A stretch of DNA of 6,904 bases. It comes from JBBRYK01 sp038237665 (GTDB lineage Bacteria > Actinomycetota > Thermoleophilia > Gaiellales > Gaiellaceae). Both the position numbers and the translations under genes were made by a program. Shown in pieces: positions 1-5,585 of the stretch (within the stretch, counting starts at the first letter, position 1; every line of letters starts with the position of its first letter). Under the pieces are notes generated by a model. The model had not been told where the DNA came from. It saw nothing but the letters and a program-made list of their open reading frames with translations, and did not search any database. Location: NCBI GenBank assembly GCA_038237665.1, contig JBBRYK010000111.1, forward strand, positions 1-6,904, written 5' to 3'.

Positions 1-89
1 CCGGGAGTCGGGCCCGCGACGACCGCCACGCCGACAGCTGCGACGAGCGCGCCGGCGAAGCCGAGTGCGAGCAAGAGCCTGCTCTTCAT
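1..89 (-). CDS. Exported or membrane-anchored protein, N-terminal fragment (29 codons, runs off left edge)
   Basis: An ATG on the minus strand at 89-87 opens a frame that stays open to the window edge. The peptide begins MKSRLLLALGFAGALVAAVG and continues with about nine small or hydrophobic residues ending near AGPTP. This is a short basic start (K2, R4) followed by a long Ala/Val/Leu/Gly hydrophobic run, as in a Sec signal peptide or signal anchor. No lipobox cysteine appears in the visible part. The start is supported by a strong Shine-Dalgarno (AAAGGAG, 8 nt spacing). The gene is divergent from the penicillin-binding protein gene. The mature protein lies outside the window, so its function cannot be named. 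The start and export character are fairly sure; the rest is unknown. Confidence 0.7.
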   Translation of the reverse strand, partial: MKSRLLLALGFAGALVAAVGVAVVAGPTP

Positions 90-97
90 TCCCACCA

Positions 98-104
98 CTC
101 CTTT
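98..104 (-). promoter_or_regulatory. Shine-Dalgarno of the left-edge exported protein gene
   Basis: The minus strand reads AAAGGAG here, with 8 nt between it and the ATG at 89. It is the clearest Shine-Dalgarno I found in the window and is what fixes the start of the partial left-edge gene; the starts of the other genes lack a comparable one. Confidence 0.7.
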
Positions 105-198
105 CGAGCGCCGAGCGCTCGCTGGTAACGCGCCAGGTTCGCCGCGCCTCGGCGATCGGTTCGGACCCGAGCGAGCGAAGACGTAAACTCACCGCTTC
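105..198. promoter_or_regulatory. Divergent intergenic region between the exported-protein gene and the PBP gene
   Basis: This gap must hold the promoters of both divergent genes. A perfect 10-bp palindrome, CGAGCGCTCG, lies at 112-121, just upstream of the minus-strand ribosome binding site; a related inverted pair CGAGCG/CGCTCG spans 105-121. On the plus strand, TAAACT at 184-189 is a possible -10 element, with a poor -35 candidate TTCGGA at 160-165 (18-nt spacer). If used, it would place transcription start very close to the GTG at 199, with no room for a Shine-Dalgarno, and none is seen. The promoter assignments are weak; the GAGCG-type repeats may simply reflect high GC content. Confidence 0.3.
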
Positions 199-2631
199 GT
201 GGCATTTGCTCGTCGCTCGAACGGTGCTCGGGAGAAGCGCCGTCGCCGGATCCGCAAGCTCCGCCTCCTCGTCGTCGTGGCGCTGCTCATGCTCGTCGCG
301 AGCGCGTCGTTCACGTACGGGCTCGTGACGGCGATCGCCAGCCAGATCCCGCCGCTTGATCCCACGCGTCACCAATCCCAGGCGGACGGCTACATCTACG
401 CGAACGACGGCAAGCGCATCCTCGCCGTGCTCCGCGGTTCGCAGAGCCGCGTGATCGTCGACTCGCAGGGGATCGCGCCCGCCATGAAGCACGCGATCAT
501 CGACGTCGAGGATCGCCGCTTCGAGCAGCATCACGGCATCGACCTGCGCGGGATGACGCGCGCACTGTGGGCGGACGTCTCGAACAAGTCCGTCGTCCAG
601 GGCGGCTCGACGATCACGCAGCAGTTCGTCAAGAACGCCTATGTCCACGACCAGCGCTCCGTCGGCCGCAAGCTCAAAGAGGCCGCGCTTGCCTGGCAGC
701 TCGAGCAGAAGTGGTCGAAGGACCGGATCCTGACCGCGTACCTGAACACGATCTACTTCGGAAACGGCGCCTACGGGGTGCAGCAGGCCGCGAAGACGTA
801 CTTCGGACACGGCGCGAAGAGATTGAGGCTGCCCGAGGCGGCGCTCCTCGCCGGAATTCCGCAGGACCCGACCCTGTACGACCCGGTCACGAACCCAAAG
901 CAGGCCCGGGCGCGGCGGCTCGTCGTGCTGCGCGACATGCTGCAGCAGCTCGACATCACGGAGGAGCAATTCCGCGCGGCGGCACGCGCGCCCCTCCCCA
1001 AGGCGGAGGACGTCCACCTCCCCGGCACCGAGGGGCCGGCGCAGTACTTCGTCAACTACGTCAAGCAACAGCTTGTCGACCGCTACGGGGCGCGGAAGGT
1101 CTTCGGCGGCGGCCTGCGGGTGAAAACGACGATCGACCTCGACCTCCAGCACCGCGCGCGCAACGCGATCGCGAAGACGCTGACCGACCCGAACGGGCCT
1201 TCCGCCGCTCTCGTGGCGATCGAGCCCGACACCGGCCGGGTGGTGGCGATGGTCGGCGGCAACAACTACCGCCGGAGCCAGTTCAACCTCGCGGTTCAGG
1301 GAGAGCGGCAACCCGGCTCGTCGTTCAAGCCGTTCGTGCTCGCGACCGCGCTCGAACAGGGCATCTCCTCCTCCTCCACTTTCGTTTCGCAGCCGACGAC
1401 GCTCTACGCCGGCGGGACGTTCTGGGTCGTCCACAACTACGAGGACGACTACCTCGGCCCGATCGACCTCAACACCGCCACGATCCACTCGGACAACTCG
1501 GTCTACGCGCAGCTGACGCGGATCGTCGGACCTGCCACCGTCGCCCGGACGGCGCACGAGCTCGGGATCCGGAGCCGGCTGCGGAGCTACTTCGCAATCG
1601 GGCTCGGCGCGGAGGCTGTCAATCCGCTCGAGATGGCCCGCGCGTTCGCCTCCTTCGCGAACGACGGGCGGCGCGTCGACGGATCGATCTTCGGCAACGA
1701 GCCGCGCGCGATCCTCTCGGTCGGAGAAGCCTCGTCGCGACCGGACGTGAATCTCCCGGATCTCCACCAGGCTGTTCGCCCCGAGGTCGCCGAGCAGGTC
1801 AACTCGATCCTGGAGGGTGTGATCCGCGAGGGGACGGGAACGCACGCGGCCCTTGCCGATGGGCGACCTGAGGGCGGCAAGACGGGCACGACGGAGAACT
1901 ACGGCGACGCCTGGTTCGTCGGGTACACGCCCCGCCTCGTTACGGCGGTTTGGGTCGGCTACCCGAGCACGTTGAGGCCGATGTTGACGGAGTTCCACGG
2001 GCAGCCGGTCGCGGGCGGCACGTTCCCGGCGCTGATCTGGAAGAGCTTCATGGAGAGCGCGATCAAGTTGAAGAACCTGCCGCCGGACCCGTTCAGGCCA
2101 GCGCCCGCGCTCTACGCGTCCCCGAAGCGCGTGGTCTGGCGCGACGGGCGGCTCCAGGTCGACAACGGGAACTGCCACTTCGCTGCGGACATCCTGTTCG
2201 TCGAGCACCGCGGGCCGAAGCACCTGGCGAACTGCAAGCCCAACGAGGTGGACGTACCCCATGTCGCGGGTCAAAAGATCGCCGATGCGCAACTGCGGCT
2301 CCAACGGCAGCCCCTGACGCCCGTCCTCGTCTACAAGCCCGCAGCCCCGCTGCAGCGTACGGACATCGTGATCGCGCAGTACCCACGGGCGGGTCGGCTC
2401 TCCTCCTACGACAAGGTCACGATCGTCGTCGCGCGCCCGCTACACGGAATGGTGCCAAGGGTCGTCGGGCTGCCAATGCGCGTTGCCCGCGCGAAGCTCC
2501 ACAGGGTGGGCCTGCATCCGGTCGTCGCCGGCTTGGTCGACGGGCCGGCGGGCCGCGTCGTGGCGCAGGCGCCGCTCCCGGGCGTCGCAGCAGGCCCGGG
2601 TCTCGAGATCAGGCTGACCGTAGCGCGCTAA
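199..2631 (+). CDS. Class A penicillin-binding protein (transglycosylase/transpeptidase) with two PASTA domains
   Basis: This 810-residue bifunctional enzyme polymerises lipid II into glycan strands and cross-links the stem peptides outside the membrane. Residues 1-22 are a strongly basic cytoplasmic tail and about 23-47 form one transmembrane anchor. The GT51 transglycosylase domain (about 60-240) has the catalytic E104 in EDRRF, the QGGSTITQQ motif at 134-142, E161 in RKLKE, and the KDRILTAYLN motif at 174-183. The penicillin-binding transpeptidase domain (about 330-620) has S374 in SSFK as the acylated serine, SDN at 431-433 and KTGT at 561-564. Two PASTA repeats follow (about 685-746 and 750-810), a feature of Gram-positive PBPs thought to sense or bind peptidoglycan. 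All catalytic motifs are intact. The GTG start is the first possible one after an in-frame TAA at 184-186 and keeps the full anchor; no good Shine-Dalgarno is visible. The only two cysteines (C659, C679) lie between the transpeptidase and PASTA parts. Confidence 0.96.
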   Translation: MAFARRSNGAREKRRRRIRKLRLLVVVALLMLVASASFTYGLVTAIASQIPPLDPTRHQSQADGYIYANDGKRILAVLRGSQSRVIVDSQGIAPAMKHAIIDVEDRRFEQHHGIDLRGMTRALWADVSNKSVVQGGSTITQQFVKNAYVHDQRSVGRKLKEAALAWQLEQKWSKDRILTAYLNTIYFGNGAYGVQQAAKTYFGHGAKRLRLPEAALLAGIPQDPTLYDPVTNPKQARARRLVVLRDMLQQLDITEEQFRAAARAPLPKAEDVHLPGTEGPAQYFVNYVKQQLVDRYGARKVFGGGLRVKTTIDLDLQHRARNAIAKTLTDPNGPSAALVAIEPDTGRVVAMVGGNNYRRSQFNLAVQGERQPGSSFKPFVLATALEQGISSSSTFVSQPTTLYAGGTFWVVHNYEDDYLGPIDLNTATIHSDNSVYAQLTRIVGPATVARTAHELGIRSRLRSYFAIGLGAEAVNPLEMARAFASFANDGRRVDGSIFGNEPRAILSVGEASSRPDVNLPDLHQAVRPEVAEQVNSILEGVIREGTGTHAALADGRPEGGKTGTTENYGDAWFVGYTPRLVTAVWVGYPSTLRPMLTEFHGQPVAGGTFPALIWKSFMESAIKLKNLPPDPFRPAPALYASPKRVVWRDGRLQVDNGNCHFAADILFVEHRGPKHLANCKPNEVDVPHVAGQKIADAQLRLQRQPLTPVLVYKPAAPLQRTDIVIAQYPRAGRLSSYDKVTIVVARPLHGMVPRVVGLPMRVARAKLHRVGLHPVVAGLVDGPAGRVVAQAPLPGVAAGPGLEIRLTVAR

Positions 2632-2637
2632 GCATTG

Positions 2638-2655
2638 GGGGAACCAGGGTTCCCC
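2638..2655. terminator. Bidirectional hairpin between convergent PBP and mpg genes
   Basis: GGGGAACC, AG, GGTTCCCC form a perfect inverted repeat (7 bp around a CAGG tetraloop, or 8 bp formally), extendable by a G-U pair at 2637/2656. It begins 6 nt after the PBP stop and sits 13 nt beyond the mpg stop on the other strand, in a 37-nt convergent gap, so it could end transcripts from both sides. Neither side has a proper T-tract (only TT on the plus strand, and CAA on the minus side), so it is terminator-like rather than a classical intrinsic terminator; such tail-poor hairpins are common in high-GC bacteria. Confidence 0.6.
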
Positions 2656-2668
2656 TTGTGCCCCTCCT

Positions 2669-3304
2669 TTACGGTTCGCGCAGCCGGCGCCTGCGGACGC
2701 TGCGGCCGGATGAACCCGCCTCCGCTGCCGTGGCTCCAGCTCCCAACCGACGTTTGAAGGGCTGGCTAAGGAAGGGCGAGCCGGCAAGCCCGTAGCGCCA
2801 CGGGAGGTCCACCGCTTGCGAGATGCCGACGCGGGGTCCCACGACCAGCTCTGGCTCACGCGCGCGAGGGAGCAGACGGAAGGGCTGGAGGTCGAGCGGG
2901 AGCCCGTCGTGCTCGCCCGTGATCCCCAGCGCCTGACACAGCTTGCCCGGTCCGGAACAGAGGGCTCGTTCGTCCTCCACGCCGCGCCGGAGGCGCATCG
3001 CCTCGAGCCCGTGCGTCGGCGCGAGCGCACGCACGAGCGCCGCCTGGGGATCCCCTTCCTCGCCGCAGACGAGGTTGAGGCACCAGTGGACGCCGTACGA
3101 GCGGTAGACGTACGCATGACCCGGCGGCCCGAACATGGCGGCGTTGCGAGCGGTCGGGCCGCGGTGGCCGTGACTGGCGGGATCCTCGCGGTCGTAGGCC
3201 TCGACCTCGACGATCTCGCCCCCGACGCCTCCGGCGAGCAGCGTGACGCCGATCAGGTCAGGCGCGACCAAGTGCACGCCGCGCGCGAAGAAGTGTCGGT
3301 TCAC
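2669..3304 (-). CDS. mpg: DNA-3-methyladenine glycosylase (AAG/MPG family)
   Basis: This 211-residue enzyme removes alkylated purines such as 3-methyladenine (and, in the family, hypoxanthine or ethenoadenine) from DNA, starting base excision repair. By alignment to human AAG from memory, E35 (in VEVEAY) matches catalytic E125, Y37 matches Y127, H45 matches H136, Y67 and Y70 match Y159 and Y162, N77 matches N169, and R92 (in LVRAL) matches R182. Further family blocks are ARNAAMF at 52-58 and CSGPGKLCQALGI in the C-terminal half. The core ends near LPWRYG...GSPFLS; a tail of about 28 residues rich in Arg, Ala and Gly follows, which is unusual for the family. The GTG start lies inside GTGA overlapping the TGA of the MFS gene, so translation is probably coupled. 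The open frame extends far upstream inside the MFS gene, but the family's first conserved residues (RHFFARGVHLVAPDLIG) begin just after this GTG. Confidence 0.93.
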   Translation of the reverse strand: MNRHFFARGVHLVAPDLIGVTLLAGGVGGEIVEVEAYDREDPASHGHRGPTARNAAMFGPPGHAYVYRSYGVHWCLNLVCGEEGDPQAALVRALAPTHGLEAMRLRRGVEDERALCSGPGKLCQALGITGEHDGLPLDLQPFRLLPRAREPELVVGPRVGISQAVDLPWRYGLAGSPFLSQPFKRRLGAGATAAEAGSSGRSVRRRRLREP

Positions 3305-4689
3305 GTGAGCTTGTCCCGCTTCGCGTCGTAGCGGACAAGTGCCGGGAAGGCGAGACATGTGGCGATGGTGCCGATCACGCACATGAAGCCGCCCGAGACG
3401 ATCGAGAAGCGCAGGCTCGTCAGCGACGCGACGACGCCGGCTTCCATGTTCCCGAGCGTCGGTCCGCTTGCGACCTGGGCGAACTCGATCCCCGTCAGGC
3501 GGCCGCGCATCGCCTCGGGCGTCGCGGTCAGCATGATCGTCGAGCGGAAGACCGCGCTGATGTTGTCGGCGGCACCGGCGACGGCGAGAAGCACGAGGCC
3601 GAGCCAGAGCGAGTCGGCGAACCCGAACGCGGCGATCGCTACGCCCCAGCCGATCGCCGCGATGGCGACCGCGAGCCCCTGGCGGCGCACGTGCGGGATC
3701 CAGCCAGAGGCGAGCGACGAGGCGAGCGCGCCGCCGTAGGGCGCGGCGTACAGGTAGCCGACGAGCGTGGGATCTCCATAGCGATGGGTTGCGATCGCCG
3801 GGAAGAGGGCCATCGGCATCCCGAACACCATCGCGTTGATGTCCACGATCATGAAGCCGAGGACAACCGGCTGGCGCCGGACGTAGCGGAAGCCCTCGAC
3901 GATCGAGCGAAGGCTTGGGCGCCCGGCGTCCGCCACCGGTGCAATCGCGGGCAGCGCGAGGATGCTGGCGATCCCGATCGCGAAGGTGCCGAGGTCGATC
4001 GTGTAGGCCGCCGTCAGGCCGACGAGCTTGATCGTGATTCCTGCGAGCGCCGGTCCGGCAACGGAGGTGAAGCTGCCGGAGACGCTTTCGAGCACCATTG
4101 CCGACGGCACCTTGTCCTCCGGCACGAGCCGCGGAGTGACCGAGCGCATCCCGCCGACCCCGAGGCAAAAGAAAGACGCGGCAAAGAAGCCGAGCACGAA
4201 GCACGCGCTGACGGACGGGTGGTGGACGGCGGCGTTCATGACGAGTCCGACACCGACGACCGCCATCCCGAGCTGGGTCCAGATCAGCAGGCGCCGGCGG
4301 TCGACCGCGTCGGCGAGAGCTCCCCCGACGAGGGTCAGCGTGAGCAGTGGGAGGAGCTCGACGAAGGCGAGCATGCCGACGAGAAGGGTCGATCCGGTCA
4401 GCAGGTAGACCTGGTACGGAAGCGCGACGAGCACGAAGTTTCCGCCCAGGTCCTTCACGGTCTGCCCGGCCCAGAAGATGCGGAACGGGCGGGAGATCCG
4501 GAGTGGGCTCGTGTCGATTGCGAGGCGCGCGAAGCGCTCGCGGACGCCCGGGCTCTCGAGGCCGGGAGGGGTCTCGTCGGGACCAATTCGCCGACTTACG
4601 GCGGCGTCATCAGGACGTGCGGGGTCCGCCCGCGCTCCCTCGCCAGGAGGCTTAACGGAGCCTGGCCCGCTGGAATCGGGGTTGCTCAG
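3301..4689 (-). CDS. MFS exporter, EntS-like (MFS_3 family)
   Basis: A 12-helix major facilitator, probably a proton-driven exporter in the cytoplasmic membrane; the substrate is unknown (the family includes enterobactin and drug exporters). The conserved part starts at about 4515 with IDTSPLR, then FRIFWAGQ in helix 1 and the loop motif GGALADAVDRRR (about 4326-4290) after helix 2. Helices continue through to FSIVSGGFMCVIGTIATCL near the C-terminus, so the transporter is complete. The start is unclear: between the upstream TGA (4688-4686) and the conserved region there is no in-frame ATG, GTG or TTG. I chose CTG at 4689, which overlaps that TGA as CTGA and gives 462 residues. ATT at 4587 would give 428 residues, nearer the usual family length. 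GTG at 4458 would cut off the first half of helix 1, and GTG at 5001 would add an Arg-rich, unconvincing stretch read through the upstream gene. It shares GTGA with the downstream glycosylase gene. Family is sure; start is not. Confidence 0.88.
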   Translation of the reverse strand: MSNPDSSGPGSVKPPGEGARADPARPDDAAVSRRIGPDETPPGLESPGVRERFARLAIDTSPLRISRPFRIFWAGQTVKDLGGNFVLVALPYQVYLLTGSTLLVGMLAFVELLPLLTLTLVGGALADAVDRRRLLIWTQLGMAVVGVGLVMNAAVHHPSVSACFVLGFFAASFFCLGVGGMRSVTPRLVPEDKVPSAMVLESVSGSFTSVAGPALAGITIKLVGLTAAYTIDLGTFAIGIASILALPAIAPVADAGRPSLRSIVEGFRYVRRQPVVLGFMIVDINAMVFGMPMALFPAIATHRYGDPTLVGYLYAAPYGGALASSLASGWIPHVRRQGLAVAIAAIGWGVAIAAFGFADSLWLGLVLLAVAGAADNISAVFRSTIMLTATPEAMRGRLTGIEFAQVASGPTLGNMEAGVVASLTSLRFSIVSGGFMCVIGTIATCLAFPALVRYDAKRDKLT

Positions 4690-5042
4690 AAGAGCTTTTG
4701 CGTCTCGGACGGACGCGACGTCGACTCGAGCACCCGGCGGGCGCGGCGGCCGAGATCCGTCAGGTCGACCTTGCCGGTGTCCACCTGCTCGGCCAGGCGC
4801 TCGGCGAGCGCGAGGGCCTCGTCGAGCAGCGGCGCGCCGGCGGCGGCGTCCTCGCCCATGTCGTGCAGGATCGTCCGCTCCGTTCGAGAGGCCACGATGG
4901 GATCGGCCACGCCTTCGATCCAGACGCGCGTGCGCCGGCCGTCGCCGCGCTCGTCGCCGATGAGCGGCTCGAGCGCGTAGATCTTGTCGGCGCGCGCCCA
5001 CTTGCCGAAACCGAGGAACACCATGCGCGTCGGGTCCGCCAT
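4686..5042 (-). CDS. Small RemA/DUF370-like protein with C-terminal extension
   Basis: This 118-residue protein is recognised only by pattern. Residues 9-24 (FLGFGKWARADKIYAL) resemble the start of RemA (IGFGN..SANR..), the ring-forming DNA-binding activator of biofilm genes in Bacillus. GRRTR at 35-39 matches the RemA GRRTR motif, whose arginines bind DNA, and residues 48-57 (DPIVASRTER) match the following strand. K20 lies where RemA has a DNA-contacting arginine. The segment between the two motifs is only about 10 residues here against about 26 in RemA, so its helix is missing. Residues 66-118 form an extra, probably helical tail (LLDEALALAERLAEQ, then LGRRARRVLE). The ATG at 5042 is chosen; ATG at 5024 (M7) is possible. 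No Shine-Dalgarno is seen for either, but a -10-like CATAAT sits 6 nt upstream of the first. It precedes and touches the MFS gene, so it may regulate it; that is inference. Real gene likely; family tentative. Confidence 0.6.
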   Translation of the reverse strand: MADPTRMVFLGFGKWARADKIYALEPLIGDERGDGRRTRVWIEGVADPIVASRTERTILHDMGEDAAAGAPLLDEALALAERLAEQVDTGKVDLTDLGRRARRVLESTSRPSETQKLF

Positions 5043-5048
5043 GCCGGG

Positions 5049-5054
5049 ATTATG
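5049..5054 (-). promoter_or_regulatory. Possible -10 element for a leaderless remA-like/MFS/mpg transcript
   Basis: On the minus strand CATAAT (5 of 6 matches to TATAAT) ends 6 nt before the ATG at 5042. This puts the expected transcription start at or next to the A of the ATG, as in leaderless mRNAs common in Actinomycetota, and fits the lack of a Shine-Dalgarno there. No convincing -35 is present at the usual distance. One short match in GC-rich DNA could be chance. Confidence 0.35.
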
Positions 5055-5175
5055 GCCTGTTGCGCCGTGCGCAGTGGCGGCCCTGTCCATTCCACGACCC
5101 CACCCAAGGGAGGGGACCGAGCCACCCGCCACCCGCTGCGAGCGTACCCCGGGGACGGCGGCGGTTCGGGAAGGA

Positions 5176-5199
5176 AATCGTGCCGGTTGTGTGACGATT
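5176..5199 (-). terminator. Weak hairpin downstream of the cupin gene
   Basis: On the minus strand AATCGT, a 12-nt loop and ACGATT form a 6-bp stem, followed by TTCCTTCCC, starting about 25 nt after the cupin stop. It could help end the ilvE-degT-cupin transcript, but the stem is short and AT-containing and the tail has few T residues. The rest of the 182-nt gap (5043-5224) holds a G-rich stretch on the minus strand and an imperfect CCCCACCC/GGGAGGGG repeat at 5098-5115; I see no gene in it. Confidence 0.25.
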
Positions 5200-5224
5200 C
5201 GTCCCAGCCGACTCGCGGGAGCGG

Positions 5225-5584
5225 CTACTCGAAGAACGTGTCTTCGTGCCGGTATGGCGGCGCGCAGGAGCGCAAGATCCGCAGCGGCCGGTCGCCCTCC
5301 GCCCGCAGCTCGTGCCAAGCGCCGGGCGGGATCGCGATCGCGTTGCCCGCGCTCACCCGCCGGCGCTCGCCGTCGACCTCCATCTCCCCCTCGCCGTCGA
5401 GCACGAAGTAGATCTCCTCGCTCGCACGGTGGTAGTGCCGCTGCGTCACTTGACCCGGCGCGAGCGTCGCCTCGGCGAGGCTCTGGTGCTCGACGCCGCC
5501 GAGCGGCAGGCCGAAGAGCTCGCGGATGGTCGAGCCGTCCGCAGTTACGAACGACTCGGCGCCGGCGAGCGAGCGGACCTCCAA
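5225..5584 (-). CDS. Single-domain cupin (cupin_2 type), metal-binding
   Basis: This 119-residue protein is one conserved beta-barrel. Cupin motif 1 is G44, H50, H52, E57, G64 (HYHRASEEIYFVLDGEG) and motif 2 is G80, P86, G88, H91 (IPPGAWHEL), so the four usual metal ligands H50, H52, E57 and H91 are all present; the asparagine that often ends motif 2 is an alanine (A95). Length and layout fit small stand-alone cupins that end in CAPPY.HEDT, as this one does (residues 107-115). Such proteins may act as isomerases, dioxygenases or ligand sensors; the sequence does not decide which. The TTG start lies 1 nt after the stop of the DegT-family gene, and no ATG, GTG or TTG was found in the nearest in-frame codons upstream, so translation is probably coupled. 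Its place behind a sugar aminotransferase could suggest a role on a nucleotide sugar, but it lacks resemblance to the longer dTDP-sugar epimerases, so this is a weak inference. Confidence 0.85.
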   Translation of the reverse strand: MEVRSLAGAESFVTADGSTIRELFGLPLGGVEHQSLAEATLAPGQVTQRHYHRASEEIYFVLDGEGEMEVDGERRRVSAGNAIAIPPGAWHELRAEGDRPLRILRSCAPPYRHEDTFFE

Positions 5585-5585
5585 C

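Noticed and set aside
567..1871. Second plus-strand frame (434 codons) inside the PBP gene
   Set aside because: Arg/Ala/Gly/Pro-rich translation without motifs, wholly inside a gene whose own frame has every PBP motif.
3691..4980. Long plus-strand open frame (429 codons) opposite the MFS and remA-like genes
   Set aside because: Its translation is highly charged low-complexity (Arg, Glu, Asp, His) with no domain; it is antisense to an evident 12-helix transporter and typical of GC-rich shadow frames.
4690..5001. Extension of the MFS protein to a GTG at 5001
   Set aside because: The added residues are an Arg/Ala/Gly-rich stretch read out of frame through the remA-like gene and resemble no transporter N-terminus.
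5098..5115. CCCCACCCAAGGGAGGGG inverted repeat as a terminator
   Set aside because: It has a central mismatch, a tiny loop and no T-tract on either side, and lies over 100 nt after the cupin stop.
5076..5145. G-rich minus-strand tracts as a G-quadruplex
   Set aside because: Only three-G runs with one very long loop containing C-runs that would pair with the G-runs; too weak to call.
5043..5318. Upstream extension of the remA-like protein by about 92 residues
   Set aside because: The extra part is low-complexity, runs across the gap into the 3' end of the cupin gene, and the RemA-like region begins right after the ATG at 5042.
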